From the IMG/VR virus record IMGVR_UViG_3300027899_000004, positions 1 to 33,307 of that record: DNA of 33,307 nucleotides; one strand, given 5' to 3'. Of the stretch, positions 1 through 8,151 are shown one piece after another. The DNA is from a virus. Position numbers and translations under genes: made by a program. The notes under the pieces are model-generated. The model ran no database searches and had not been told where the DNA came from. It saw nothing but the letters and a program-made list of their open reading frames with translations. Within the stretch, counting starts at the first letter, position 1. Each line of letters starts with the position of its first letter.

Positions 1-127
1 AACATTTACCATCTATTTAAATTAACTTCTGGTTAAAACAATAGCAGATGAATTTGTACCATCATAAATTGCTTCAAAAGGCATGTTAAGAACAATAGGG
101 TTATCATTTGTGATAGGATGATTTCCT
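1..127. repeat. Terminal overlap, copy 1 (contig circularity)
   Basis: Bases 1-127 are identical to 33181-33307, which makes the molecule circular with a unique length of 33,180 bp. The overlap holds the 3' end of the tail tube gene and the start codon of the next gene, so it is ordinary coding DNA. A length of exactly 127 equals a common largest k-mer in de Bruijn assemblers. The overlap is therefore more likely an assembly signature of a circular or circularly permuted genome than a biological direct terminal repeat. Confidence 0.95.
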
Positions 128-969
128 GCTGTATAATAGACATTAGGTAAAAGAATTTGTAAAGATCTTGTTCCATCTGACATCTTAATGTCTATAGAAG
201 TAGAAGTACCATTGATAAATTTATTAAGCAATGTTAGATCAGTAAAATAAGCAGTTACTGTTCCTGTTATTTTTTTCTTAGAACTTGTAATGTTTTGAGC
301 AGTATAAGAACCTAAAGAATAATTTGCATCTGCAGCTTTATTAATGTTTAAAGAAATACTTGTTATAATAGCAATAGTAGATCCACCTTCTTTAATGAAG
401 CCAGATGAATTGCCATGAACTAAAGGTTGTGAAGTAGAAGGAATTGCAGTATAAGTAGATGAAGCTATAGCTGATGTTGCTTCAGCAAAGCCCATACCAA
501 TAACACCCCATTTAACTGTAGCAGGACCTTGCATGTTTAAAGTTAATTGAGCTGAAGTAATTTCACAACCAGTGTATCTTGAATAAATTGAAGCTGCTAA
601 ACCAGTATCAGTTGATGTAGTTTCAAATGTAAATGATTTATGAGTAGTACCAATTTTAAGAACATTAGTTGTCCAAGAACTTTCTAATAAACTTTCCCAA
701 AATGGATCATACAACATGTTTCCAGATGTAGCAGTTTGAGCTAAAAGAATACTATCTACATCACCAGATACTTTATTATTACCATAAGTAAGATAATGAT
801 TTTGAGTATCTGAAACAATAGATGGATCACTGAAAGTATCACGTTGTCCAGAAATGTTAAATTGAGTGTAAGGAATTACACTAAAAGTTGGTGTTGCAGG
901 AGTAGTTCCAGGAGTTACTTCAGTAATGTATGCAACTCTATTGCTTATGCCTGAGGCGAATGTAGCCAT
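22..969 (-). CDS. Major tail tube protein (lambda gpV position)
   Basis: A 315-aa protein that should polymerise into the tail tube. It opens with an RVAYITEVTPGTTPATP segment typical of siphophage tail tube proteins that start with A-x-R-x-A-Y-x-x-E-x-T-x-G-T-T-P. The rest is Thr/Ser-rich and predominantly beta, with no membrane segment. A C-terminal block with NNPIVLNMPF-like spacing is usual for these subunits. It lies directly downstream of the small head-tail connector genes and directly upstream, across the circle junction, of the gp10-like and G/GT chaperone genes, which is exactly the tail tube slot. It starts with ATG 3 bp after the previous stop. The family call is from motif and position, and the assignment is firm. 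Confidence 0.85.
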   Translation of the reverse strand: MATFASGISNRVAYITEVTPGTTPATPTFSVIPYTQFNISGQRDTFSDPSIVSDTQNHYLTYGNNKVSGDVDSILLAQTATSGNMLYDPFWESLLESSWTTNVLKIGTTHKSFTFETTSTDTGLAASIYSRYTGCEITSAQLTLNMQGPATVKWGVIGMGFAEATSAIASSTYTAIPSTSQPLVHGNSSGFIKEGGSTIAIITSISLNINKAADANYSLGSYTAQNITSSKKKITGTVTAYFTDLTLLNKFINGTSTSIDIKMSDGTRSLQILLPNVYYTAGNHPITNDNPIVLNMPFEAIYDGTNSSAIVLTRS

Positions 970-972
970 GTT

Positions 973-1164
973 TTAAACCTCTTGTTGAGTTAATTGTAAA
1001 TTTTTAATTTCTTGAACTATTTCAAGCAATTCATTATAAGAGCAGAACCAGTAAGTAATAGGTTCTAAAGAAGCAGCATCTAAAAAGAATGATCTGTCTT
1101 CATTATTATCAGAAGGAATAATTTTATAATTACCATTCTTTTGTTTTTCAATTTGCCATTGCAT
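973..1164 (-). CDS. Small hypothetical protein between connector and tail tube genes
   Basis: A 63-aa soluble protein with many Gln, Asn and Glu residues and no recognised domain. The N-terminal half looks like a beta hairpin (MQWQIEKQKNGNYKIIP). The C-terminal half is a likely helix rich in Leu, Glu and Gln (NELLEIVQEIKNLQL). The ATG is preceded by an AGAGG Shine-Dalgarno-like stretch and sits 2 bp after the upstream stop, so it is a real member of the late operon. Its slot suggests a small virion or assembly protein; no function can be given. Confidence 0.7.
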   Translation of the reverse strand: MQWQIEKQKNGNYKIIPSDNNEDRSFFLDAASLEPITYWFCSYNELLEIVQEIKNLQLTQQEV

Positions 1165-1166
1165 TT

Positions 1167-1595
1167 TTAACCTCTATAATTCCAAGAATTCCATTCAATT
1201 TTAATAGGAGTAACATAGACATTCTCCATGAAATAAGTTGTTGCTATCCAAGTATTTATAACAATAACATCAATTCCATCTTTAGTTAATACATCACCAA
1301 CTTTAAAATAATCAACAATTAAATCAGAAATCTCTCTTCCTGAATTATAACCTTCACTTTTAGGGGTAAAGACATCAATTTGAAAAAGTCCTTGAGATTT
1401 AGATACTCCGCCTGGTCCTATTGTAGAAATTTCTGTCTTTGCAGGTAGAATTGTAGTCCTTAATTTATTTTGCCCAATTCCCTGTCTTGTTCTTGTATTT
1501 TCTTGTTGTTCATAAGAAGGAATAGAAGAATTACTAGTTTGAGCAAAAGCTACTCTATCTTCTAATGCTCCTAAAATACTTGTATTTATTCCCAT
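1167..1595 (-). CDS. Tail terminator/completion-like protein (DUF4128-like)
   Basis: A 142-aa protein with the look of DUF4128-type tail terminator proteins. An alpha/beta core carries an L-P-A-x-T pattern near residues 49-53, then beta strands around G-L-F-Q-I-D-V-F, a helix (ISDLIVDYF), and a terminal strand ending I-x-W-N-S-W. Proteins of this class cap the tail tube and help join it to the head, like lambda gpU. Its neighbours, a head-closure candidate upstream and the tail tube gene downstream, agree. It starts with ATG 2 bp after the previous stop. The family assignment is from recalled sequence pattern. Confidence 0.65.
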   Translation of the reverse strand: MGINTSILGALEDRVAFAQTSNSSIPSYEQQENTRTRQGIGQNKLRTTILPAKTEISTIGPGGVSKSQGLFQIDVFTPKSEGYNSGREISDLIVDYFKVGDVLTKDGIDVIVINTWIATTYFMENVYVTPIKIEWNSWNYRG

Positions 1596-1597
1596 AA

Positions 1598-1975
1598 TTA
1601 TCCTGCAATAGTTAGTTTAAATGCACAATTTATCTTTCCTTCTGGAATGTATTTTTCTACTTTAATAACTTTGTATGAATAACTTGAACCACCTACATTA
1701 TCATTAGATAAAGAAGTTATCTTTTTACTTTTATCAATTATTAAATCACCAACAACAGGTTCTAATGAAATGTCTCCAGGAACATAAAGAACTCTTGTTC
1801 TTGTTATAATCATTGCTGAAGTATTATTAGTATCTTCTAATTCAACTTCTTCATCTTTACCAAATACACCAATAAATGATACCTTTCTTTGAGTATCAAG
1901 ATTTTGAAGTTGTAATGAAGTTCCTAAAGAAGATAATGTCTTTTTAATTTGTTGTTGAATACTTGTATAATTCAT
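1598..1975 (-). CDS. Head-closure/head-tail adaptor-like protein
   Basis: A 125-aa protein. The N-terminal 20 residues form a helix (SIQQQIKKTLSSLG) and the rest is beta-rich. It includes a P-x-V-G-D-L-I-I-D segment near residues 73-81, typical of small phage adaptor proteins that describe a surface or stopper value in this way. It follows the gp6-like connector and precedes the tail terminator, the usual place for the stopper (lambda gpFII/SPP1 gp16 type). There is no transmembrane segment. Function rests on position and fold pattern rather than a diagnostic motif. Confidence 0.55.
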   Translation of the reverse strand: MNYTSIQQQIKKTLSSLGTSLQLQNLDTQRKVSFIGVFGKDEEVELEDTNNTSAMIITRTRVLYVPGDISLEPVVGDLIIDKSKKITSLSNDNVGGSSYSYKVIKVEKYIPEGKINCAFKLTIAG

Positions 1976-1978
1976 TTC

Positions 1979-2509
1979 TTATCTATTTAATGTTAAAGTT
2001 TTATTTTTTAACTTTAGAATTGTCCATAAGAATAATTCTATTGTATTAAAACCTTCTTTTTCTTCAGAAGATTTTTTAGAAGATGAAAAGTATTCTTTTT
2101 CAATTGCTAAATCACCAATTTTTGTTTTATTGATTTTAACATTATCGTCATTATTTGAAGCAGGAAATAGATTAAGTCCTAATGAAGACATTAAAGCAAC
2201 TTCACAAACAGCATTTTTAAGAGCTTTAGGAATTGTATTATCAGCAATCATTATGTTGTTATTATTTAAAAAAGCTAATCTTGGCCAACATAATTCATTT
2301 ATGTCATTCTTTTTAAGAGATAAAAATTTAGAAGCATAATTAGCATCAATAGAACGTGTAGCTAAGATTAAATGTTGTTCTTTATCAGCATCACTTAGTC
2401 CATCCCAATCAGAGTTATAATAAAGAGCATGATAAGTATCTGCTTCTAATAAAGAAACATAACTATTAGCATCTACAACACTTGCACCTGTTTCTACTAT
2501 TAAAGTCAT
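1979..2509 (-). CDS. Head-tail connector protein (gp6/'DnaT-like' family)
   Basis: A 176-aa protein starting V-E-T-G-A-S-V-V-D-A-N-S-Y-V-S, followed by A-D-x-Y and a W-x-x-L-x-D-x-D-K-E-x-x-L-I-x-A-T-R-x-I-D block. This is the signature of phage proteins often database-labelled 'DnaT-like ssDNA-binding'. Its slot between capsid and tail genes argues for the adaptor ring under the portal rather than DNA binding. W-P-R near residues 75-77 is also typical. The C-terminal third is Lys/Ser-rich and ends in a hydrophobic helix. The ATG overlaps the previous stop as ATGA (2506-2509), so translation is coupled. Confidence 0.7.
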   Translation of the reverse strand: MTLIVETGASVVDANSYVSLLEADTYHALYYNSDWDGLSDADKEQHLILATRSIDANYASKFLSLKKNDINELCWPRLAFLNNNNIMIADNTIPKALKNAVCEVALMSSLGLNLFPASNNDDNVKINKTKIGDLAIEKEYFSSSKKSSEEKEGFNTIELFLWTILKLKNKTLTLNR

Positions 2510-2694
2510 ACTAATTCTACCCTATTTTTTAGAAAATGATAAAAAGTCAAATTAATTTCTACAATTTCATTTTTCTTAAAAGAATAACTTTCATTGTTAA
2601 TCATTCCATTAACATCTTCTTTGAATTTGACATTGAATAATTCTTCATCAACTACTATCTCTGCATTTAAATTTTTATTTCTTCTTCTTGACAT
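2506..2694 (-). CDS. Small hypothetical protein downstream of capsid genes
   Basis: A 62-aa basic protein starting with an Arg/Lys-rich tail (MSRRRNKN) and ending in a compact domain with N-E-S-Y-S-F-K-K-N-E-I-V-E-I-N-L-T. That looks like a small beta-barrel followed by an aromatic-rich end (FYHFLKNRVELV). Comparable short proteins often sit between the capsid and connector genes of siphophages and may contact the head. It starts 1 bp after the previous stop and overlaps the next start as ATGA. Function unknown. Confidence 0.6.
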   Translation of the reverse strand: MSRRRNKNLNAEIVVDEELFNVKFKEDVNGMINNESYSFKKNEIVEINLTFYHFLKNRVELV

Positions 2695-2695
2695 T

Positions 2696-2902
2696 TTATC
2701 CTCTTTTAATTTTTTTATAAGAACTTGGATAACTTGTAGTTAAACCCATGTCTGTACCTCTACCATCTTTAAAGTTAAATGCATAACTTGTAGATAATAG
2801 TTTTTTTGTTTCAGATCCACACTTAGAACAAACTGGTTGAGTAGTTTGATAAAATCTTTCTTCAATAAACCCACATGAAGTACATTGTAAATCTGCTATC
2901 AT
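2696..2902 (-). CDS. Zinc-ribbon protein (FmdB-like fold)
   Basis: A 68-aa protein with two CxxC knuckles, C7/C10 and C25/C28, spaced as in FmdB-type zinc ribbons (D-L-Q-C-T-S-C-G-F and P-V-C-S-K-C-G-S). The C-terminal half is polar and probably flexible. Such small ribbons are frequent in phage head-gene clusters, where their role is unknown; they may bind nucleic acid or a virion partner. The ATG follows a clear AAAAGGAG Shine-Dalgarno about 10 nt upstream. The 73-bp gap before it contains a hairpin. The fold is seen in the sequence; the role is not. Confidence 0.75.
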   Translation of the reverse strand: MIADLQCTSCGFIEERFYQTTQPVCSKCGSETKKLLSTSYAFNFKDGRGTDMGLTTSYPSSYKKIKRG

Positions 2903-2928
2903 TATTATTTTTCTCCTTTTTGTAGATA

Positions 2929-2959
2929 AGAAGATAGGAGGTTTTAATTCCTATCTTCT
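2929..2959. terminator. Hairpin after the major capsid gene (weak terminator or attenuator)
   Basis: An 11-bp perfect stem (2929-2939 with 2949-2959) encloses a 9-nt loop in the gap between the capsid gene and the zinc-ribbon gene. On the minus strand no T tract follows directly, so it may be a partial terminator, a processing site or an mRNA stabiliser. Any of these could keep capsid mRNA more abundant than downstream messages. On the plus strand the stem is followed by a T-rich stretch, but no plus-strand genes exist. Confidence 0.5.
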
Positions 2960-2975
2960 TTTTCTATTTTACTTC

Positions 2976-3899
2976 TTAAGCATTAGCACCAACAGAAGAG
3001 GCACATTGTCCTAACCAAACAGCATCAGTATCAACAATACCGTATTTGAAAGTACCTTTCCAGTATACATTCAAGAAACGATCCATTTTGTCAGTTTTAG
3101 TAAAACCTACACTAACAGGTTGAGATACAGCTTTGCCTAAACCATTAGCACCCATAAAGTATGAGTTATAAAGATCTACAGTACCAGCGCCAGTTTGATC
3201 AGCATAGGTTGCATTGTTATTACGAACAATACGGAAACCAGCAAACATACCAACTTCACCAGAAAGAACTTCTGCAACATTTGAGTATTGATTTACACTG
3301 ATCCATGAACCAGCAGAGGTATCAGCTCTTAAGTCAGCAATAAGATCATCATGTAGAACAGCAACATACTCACCATTGATTTTTTGAACATTATTTCTTG
3401 CTAATTTATTATAGAAATAGTTAGCAAAAGTTCTGCTGAATACTTGACCAGAAGTTACAGAACCAGCAGCAGTTCCACCAATGATGTAAGCATTAGAAGA
3501 AGCATCTAAAGCAGCAATTGCTAATTTATCTTGAGTAGCACCAGCATTTAAACCAACAGCTTGAGCTGCAGCTAAATCAACTTTACCACCTGATTGTAAG
3601 CTAGATAATGTAGTAGTGGTTACAACATTACCATACTCTGCAGGAGTTAAAAGAATTTGAGAGTCACTCATTGCTTCAGAAGTTACTTCTTCTCTTTCAT
3701 TTAGAGGAGTAGTAGCTAATGCTAAACGAGCGTATTTTGTCATTTCAATTGATTTGGCACCAATGTCCACTTTCATTTGAGTTAATTGATCCATAACGTT
3801 ATCTTGCCCTGAAGCAATTAAGAACGCTTGGGAAAATGCTAGTACAGCACTGTTGTCTAATTGAGCAGTACCAGTTAAGTTTGTAGTAATGTCAGCCAT
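2976..3899 (-). CDS. Major capsid protein (HK97 fold)
   Basis: A 307-aa protein with the features of a compact HK97-fold coat protein. The N-terminus is Ala/Gln-rich and helical, followed by a L-T-P-A-E-Y-G-N-V-V segment, a long spine-type region with V-D-L-A-A-A-Q-A-V-G, a G-E-Y-V-A-V-L-H-D-D A-domain strand and helix, and a C-terminal G-T-F-K-Y-G-I-V-D block. No protease gene is present and the N-terminus lacks a long delta domain, consistent with a separate scaffold protein encoded just upstream. The codon choice and somewhat higher GC than its neighbours fit a highly expressed gene. AAAGGA lies 5-10 nt before the ATG. Confidence 0.9.
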   Translation of the reverse strand: MADITTNLTGTAQLDNSAVLAFSQAFLIASGQDNVMDQLTQMKVDIGAKSIEMTKYARLALATTPLNEREEVTSEAMSDSQILLTPAEYGNVVTTTTLSSLQSGGKVDLAAAQAVGLNAGATQDKLAIAALDASSNAYIIGGTAAGSVTSGQVFSRTFANYFYNKLARNNVQKINGEYVAVLHDDLIADLRADTSAGSWISVNQYSNVAEVLSGEVGMFAGFRIVRNNNATYADQTGAGTVDLYNSYFMGANGLGKAVSQPVSVGFTKTDKMDRFLNVYWKGTFKYGIVDTDAVWLGQCASSVGANA

Positions 3900-3926
3900 T
3901 TTTGTATCCTTTTATTAATTGATTTT

Positions 3927-4487
3927 TTAAAGTTTGCCGTATTTTTGCATAACAGCAATAATTTCAGATTGAGTTTTACATTTTACTATTTCTATCTCAT
4001 AACCTGATGATGGAGTTTCATCACCTACTTTAGCAGGATTAGGAGTTTTATCCTTAGAAATTCCAAATAATTCAGGAGCATCCTTCTGGATTTGAGCTAA
4101 CTGAGCTTCAATAGAAGATGTTTTAACTAAACCTTCTTCTGTAAATTCAAATTGAGATTTATCAAATAATCTTTTAACAGTATTAGAATTTTTAGCTCCA
4201 CTCTGTTTAATTAAATCATTTAATACTCCTTCAACTTGAGTATTTTTCAATTTTTCAAGCAATGAATTAGTTCTTTGTTGTTCTGTTTCATACAGCTCTT
4301 TGAACTTACCTTGTTCCTCTAAAGCTTTTTGATTTTCTTCTTTATAAGATTTTTCATACTTACGTAGATTTTTAATCAATGCTTTTGCTTCATTTAATTC
4401 TGCTTGTAAAGTTGATAACTGATTAGTATCTAAACCTTCTGATTTAGTTTCTTCAGTACTTACTTCATTGTTATTGTCTTCTGACAT
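3927..4487 (-). CDS. Capsid scaffolding protein
   Basis: A 186-aa acidic, charged protein directly before the capsid gene. Residues about 22-85 form an uninterrupted coiled coil rich in Glu, Lys, Leu and Gln (for example QAELNEAKALIKNL). A smaller helical region and a basic C-terminus (VMQKYGKL) follow, which in scaffolds docks to the coat protein. This matches gp20-type scaffolds of siphophages. It starts with ATG after an AAGGAA Shine-Dalgarno. Order portal-scaffold-capsid supports the call strongly. Confidence 0.85.
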   Translation of the reverse strand: MSEDNNNEVSTEETKSEGLDTNQLSTLQAELNEAKALIKNLRKYEKSYKEENQKALEEQGKFKELYETEQQRTNSLLEKLKNTQVEGVLNDLIKQSGAKNSNTVKRLFDKSQFEFTEEGLVKTSSIEAQLAQIQKDAPELFGISKDKTPNPAKVGDETPSSGYEIEIVKCKTQSEIIAVMQKYGKL

Positions 4488-4497
4488 ACTTTATTCC

Positions 4498-5922
4498 TTA
4501 GGCTTCTGCCTTGTTTTTACTATTTATTGTTAAAATTTCTTCATACTTTTTAATTGCTTCATCTTTTGAATAACCTTCAATTCTTTCTAAATAATCAACA
4601 ACACTTGCTCTATTTCCTGTAATTTTAAGATCCCAAATTTCTTCTGTTTGTTTTCCATCAACAGGTAAATTTGGGTTATTAAATTCAACATAAAGAGTGC
4701 TTGTATCACTAAATACTTTTCTTCCATAATGAGTATTTATCACTACTTTAATAACTTTGAATAGATTATTAAGAGATGTTGACATCATTTTTGCTCTTTG
4801 CTGTCTTAATTCTAAATTAGGTAATTCCTCAACAACTAATTGAAACCCTGATGTTGCAGATCCATTTCCTGCAGTATTTAATCTTACAGACCAATCATAA
4901 CTAAATTGATTTACCCAGTTTTGAACAACTAAATCTAAAGGTTCAATACTTACTTCAGGTGTTTTATAATCAACTTGAGCACTGTTAGATCCATTGCTTC
5001 TTAACATTATTGCTTTAGAAGGCCCTGCAGAAATTTCACCTGGGGTAAATGTAGTTCTTGGCATTTTATCTCCAGTATACAGAATTTCCTGCATTTGAAG
5101 ATTTTCACTATCAGATACTTCACAATCAATCATTATTAAGTTAGGAAATTTAGACCAACTAATTGCATACTCTGCATCAGTTAAGTGCAAATTATACAAC
5201 TCATTAATAGCAATTAGATCCATTCCTGGTTCATTCCAAATTCCTACACGTGGTAATCTTGTATCATTAAAAAATGTAATAGGAACAATACCATAAGGAT
5301 TAGGAATTCTGTTAGAAATAGAAACAATTTCAGTAGTCTCTGTTTCTATTTCTACTAAATCAATGTATTCATCTTGAGTAATTATTCTATAAGTTTCAAC
5401 TTTACCAAATTCTGATGTCTTATAAACTAAACCTAATACTTTCTTTCCAAAACTATCAGTAATTATAACACAATTTCCTCTATGAAGAGTTTCAAAAGAT
5501 AAACTATTATCTTCTGGATCAAATTGAGTTAGTACTACAGCAGTCTTTAATAATCTTAAAACAGCATCATGATTAGTAAAAAATTCTATCCAACCTGCTT
5601 TATCTAATTCTTCTTGCAATAAGTTAGATGTAAGCTCATTAACATTTTTTCCTTCATAAACGCTTAAAGTAGGTGGAACATCTTTAAATAATTTACCAGA
5701 TTTTTCAACTATCATTTGAGTTAAATTTCTAAATCTTGGTATAATACCTCGTTGTTTCCAATTCTTACGTCCTCTATCTGGATCATCAAGAAGTTTAGTC
5801 ATTTCTTCTTCTTGTTTTCCATCATAGTATTTAAGTGCTTTATTGGCTTTTTTTGCTTCACTTGTATCAAGCATTTCTACCCAATTTTGTAAAGTAAACC
5901 CTAAAATTTTTTCTTCTGTCAT
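4498..5922 (-). CDS. Portal protein
   Basis: A 474-aa protein forming the dodecameric ring at the capsid vertex through which DNA is packaged. The N-terminus has the typical Y-Y-D-G-K-Q-E-E-E motif (residues about 32-41) followed by R-x-x-x-P-R-F-R-N-L-T-Q-M-I-V-E-K-S-G. A central beta-rich region with N-P-Y-G-I-V-P-I follows, then a long C-terminal helical region. There are no membrane segments. It lies between the large terminase and the scaffold with an 8-bp spacer, the standard order. Length and motif order match SPP1 gp6-type and related portals. Confidence 0.88.
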   Translation of the reverse strand: MTEEKILGFTLQNWVEMLDTSEAKKANKALKYYDGKQEEEMTKLLDDPDRGRKNWKQRGIIPRFRNLTQMIVEKSGKLFKDVPPTLSVYEGKNVNELTSNLLQEELDKAGWIEFFTNHDAVLRLLKTAVVLTQFDPEDNSLSFETLHRGNCVIITDSFGKKVLGLVYKTSEFGKVETYRIITQDEYIDLVEIETETTEIVSISNRIPNPYGIVPITFFNDTRLPRVGIWNEPGMDLIAINELYNLHLTDAEYAISWSKFPNLIMIDCEVSDSENLQMQEILYTGDKMPRTTFTPGEISAGPSKAIMLRSNGSNSAQVDYKTPEVSIEPLDLVVQNWVNQFSYDWSVRLNTAGNGSATSGFQLVVEELPNLELRQQRAKMMSTSLNNLFKVIKVVINTHYGRKVFSDTSTLYVEFNNPNLPVDGKQTEEIWDLKITGNRASVVDYLERIEGYSKDEAIKKYEEILTINSKNKAEA

Positions 5923-5930
5923 TTTTAACC

Positions 5931-7130
5931 TTAATAAATGGTGAGAGTTGCAGGGCGCTTCTGCGTTATAATTGGTTCAAGAGCATACCTTAGTGCATCA
6001 ATACAATGATTATCTTTATCTTGAAGATCAGGTTTAATGTCTCCAGTTAATTTATCTACTTTAAAACTATACCTACTCATTTCATAAGCTACACTTTTAC
6101 AATTAGGATGAACAATTATTTCTTTAAATGATCGTAAAACTGAAATTCCATCTTGAACAGAACCTGGCCATTTTTTACATCCTACAACACCAGGAATTCC
6201 TAATTTTTGTAATAAAGAAATACTTTCTGGCCTTGAATTATCAGCTCTAATTTTGTATTTATCAATTTCTTGATCTACTTCTTTTAGTTTTAAAGCTAAT
6301 AAATCAATGTCAACACCTTTTTGGGCCCAATCTTTTTCAATGTATAAGACATTATCATAAACCCAACTTTTAACTAAAGCTGCAGGATCATTTGCAAAAC
6401 CAAAATCTAAACCGTAATAAGGACCATTCCACATGTTTTTTGGTTTAAATTCTTCAAGTCTCCATTTCTTATTAAAAACAATACTATCAGTATGTTTAAT
6501 ACATTCACCCATCCAAACATTTAAGTACTTATCATAATCTAATAATTTTTCTTGTTCCATTTCATCTTGGAGTTCTTTAGGAAACCATGGGTTATCAGAA
6601 AAATTAACTTGAGCTATAATTGCTCTATTATCACTATTTATAATAAATCTTTTATAAACAGGATCATCATCATACATTGGGTTTAAACTAAACCAAATTT
6701 CAGAACCTTCATTCCTAATTGTAGGAATTAGTATGTCTAAACTAAATTGACTAATTGTTTGTCCTTCTTCAACCCAACAATAATCAATACCTTGCATACT
6801 TTTAATCTTAGTAGCATTTGTTTTAATGCCAGAAAAAATAAATTCTGATCCAGTTTTAAGACAAGTTATTTTATTATTAGTAGTGTTAAAGAACTTTTCT
6901 AATTTATAAAGTTCAATTAAATCACATAATAACTTATGAACAGACTCACTAATAGAATTTTGAAATTCCCTAACACAAAGTATTCTTAATTTTCTTTGCA
7001 TACTAAACAAAAGCAAAGCAATGGCTATTCCTGTACTTTTACCAGATCCACGTCCTCCATGAAGTACTTTAAATCTTGACTTTTCAGTAAAAAGAAATAA
7101 TAACTTTTCTGGAATGTTAATGTCTATCAT
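5931..7130 (-). CDS. terL: Terminase large subunit
   Basis: A 399-aa packaging motor with both expected domains. The ATPase half has Walker A HGGRGSGKS at residues 24-32 and a Walker B/catalytic region IDYCWVEEG at 115-123. A coupling-type S-L-N-P sits near 148-151. The RNase H-like nuclease half has YYGLDFGFANDPAAL with Asp242, RADNSRPES with Asp297, and DNHCIDALRYAL with Asp378. The size and motifs match the Terminase_3/PBSX-type family. It is followed by the portal after 8 bp and directly abuts the small-subunit gene, forming a compact packaging cassette. Confidence 0.95.
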   Translation of the reverse strand: MIDINIPEKLLFLFTEKSRFKVLHGGRGSGKSTGIAIALLLFSMQRKLRILCVREFQNSISESVHKLLCDLIELYKLEKFFNTTNNKITCLKTGSEFIFSGIKTNATKIKSMQGIDYCWVEEGQTISQFSLDILIPTIRNEGSEIWFSLNPMYDDDPVYKRFIINSDNRAIIAQVNFSDNPWFPKELQDEMEQEKLLDYDKYLNVWMGECIKHTDSIVFNKKWRLEEFKPKNMWNGPYYGLDFGFANDPAALVKSWVYDNVLYIEKDWAQKGVDIDLLALKLKEVDQEIDKYKIRADNSRPESISLLQKLGIPGVVGCKKWPGSVQDGISVLRSFKEIIVHPNCKSVAYEMSRYSFKVDKLTGDIKPDLQDKDNHCIDALRYALEPIITQKRPATLTIY

Positions 7131-7574
7131 TTAAATTTTTTCTTTATTCTTTACAATTTTTTCCATAGCTTTTTCATTGGTATTTCCACCAGATTGTCCT
7201 CCTGCTATAGAAGTACCCTTTGCTATAATGTTAAAGGTTACTGCTCCTGTTTCTTCAAGTCCAGATGCATTTATTATAGTTTCTGTCTTTTCTGTTTGTC
7301 CTAAAAGAACTTTACCTAAGAAAATTAACATAGATACTTGTTGTTTATGGGAAGGATCTAAAGCTACTCTTAATTGTTCTTGTCTAATTTTAATCTTAAC
7401 TTCAGCTTTGGCTTTATCTACTTCATCTCTAAAAGAATAAAAGAATGTATCTTTAGAAACTTTAAAAAAGTCAGCCATTTCATCATAAGTAGCACCAAGT
7501 CTTGCTAAGTTATTAACATCTTCCTCTTTTATTAAGATAGTTTCACCAAGTTTATTTTTTAATTCTTTACTCAT
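7131..7574 (-). CDS. terS: Terminase small subunit (putative)
   Basis: A 147-aa protein when started at the ATG at 7574 (MSKELKNKLGE). A longer reading to 7619 would need a TTG start and overlap the upstream gene by over 50 bp, so the ATG is preferred. It then overlaps the ParB-like gene by 8 bp and has GGAT about 10 nt upstream. Residues about 20-60 form a helix-turn-helix (ARLGATYDEMADFFKVSKDT), as expected for DNA recognition by a small terminase. The C-terminus has a Gly-rich linker and a basic tail. Its position directly before the large terminase is the main support. Confidence 0.78.
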   Translation of the reverse strand: MSKELKNKLGETILIKEEDVNNLARLGATYDEMADFFKVSKDTFFYSFRDEVDKAKAEVKIKIRQEQLRVALDPSHKQQVSMLIFLGKVLLGQTEKTETIINASGLEETGAVTFNIIAKGTSIAGGQSGGNTNEKAMEKIVKNKEKI

Positions 7575-8151
7575 TCTTTTTATCCAAATTCTTTTCAAGT
7601 AATTTTCTATAATCTTCAATCATTTTAGTAAGGAATAGATTTTCAGCTAAAGAAATGTTTTTGATTTTAATCTCAAAACTTTCATCTTCTGAAACCCATA
7701 CATCTCCTTCTTTCAAAATTGCTAATTTTTCTTGTTTCTTAACTTTGTTTCTACCTTCTGTTAAAGTAAATAATTCTTTTTCAGAAAACCCTGTAGAAAT
7801 AAAATCAATTTCAGGAAGTTCAAAAATCTCTTCTAATTCAATAGCTAAAAGATTATTATCCCAAGTGCTAATTTCACCAACTTTATTATCTGCTATTCTA
7901 TAAGCTTTAATTAATTCTGGAGTAATTTCTTGATTAATTCTATGACAAGGAACTTCTTGAATTCCTAATTTTATTGCTGCTTTTAATCTTGTATGTCCTA
8001 CAACAATAACATTATCTTTATCAATTACTAAAGGTTGTCTAAAACCAAATGTTTTAATGCTATTTGCTACAGCATCTACAGCCTTCATGTTTTCACGAGG
8101 GTTTGTTTCATAAGGTATTAATTCTGAGGTTTTTATTATTTCTATGTCCAT
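7567..8151 (-). CDS. ParB/Srx-type nuclease-domain protein
   Basis: A 194-aa protein whose first 95 residues are a ParB/sulfiredoxin fold: N-P-R-E-N at 17-21, SIKTFGFRQPLVID at 31-44, and VVGHTRLKAAIKLG at 50-63 with the GHTR active-site-type loop. The C-terminal half is acidic then basic, with no recognised domain. In many phages this domain is fused to a DNA methyltransferase; here it stands alone. Its place just before the small terminase suggests a role in packaging or genome processing, which is inference. A plasmid-partition role is unlikely because no ParA-like gene is present. Confidence 0.85.
   Translation of the reverse strand: MDIEIIKTSELIPYETNPRENMKAVDAVANSIKTFGFRQPLVIDKDNVIVVGHTRLKAAIKLGIQEVPCHRINQEITPELIKAYRIADNKVGEISTWDNNLLAIELEEIFELPEIDFISTGFSEKELFTLTEGRNKVKKQEKLAILKEGDVWVSEDESFEIKIKNISLAENLFLTKMIEDYRKLLEKNLDKKNE

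Noticed and set aside
1-127. Biological direct terminal repeat
   Set aside because: The overlap cuts through coding sequence at an arbitrary place in the late operon, and its length equals a common assembler k-mer. An assembly overlap explains it better.
2130-2339. Plus-strand open frame opposite the connector gene
   Set aside because: It lies wholly antisense to a well-supported gene, has no Shine-Dalgarno or family likeness, and all other credible genes are on the minus strand. The same applies to plus-strand frames at 7177-7440, 7655-7903, 9585-9767, 14594-14785, 16727-16978, 20081-20263, 24623-24829, 26905-27117 and 27364-27606.
1979-2509. DnaT-like replication protein
   Set aside because: The sequence pattern is often labelled so in databases, but the gene lies between capsid and tail genes, and the connector role is the better fit.
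7575-7619. Longer small terminase starting at TTG 7619
   Set aside because: A rare start with large overlap into the ParB-like gene; ATG 7574 gives a normal protein with an 8-bp overlap.
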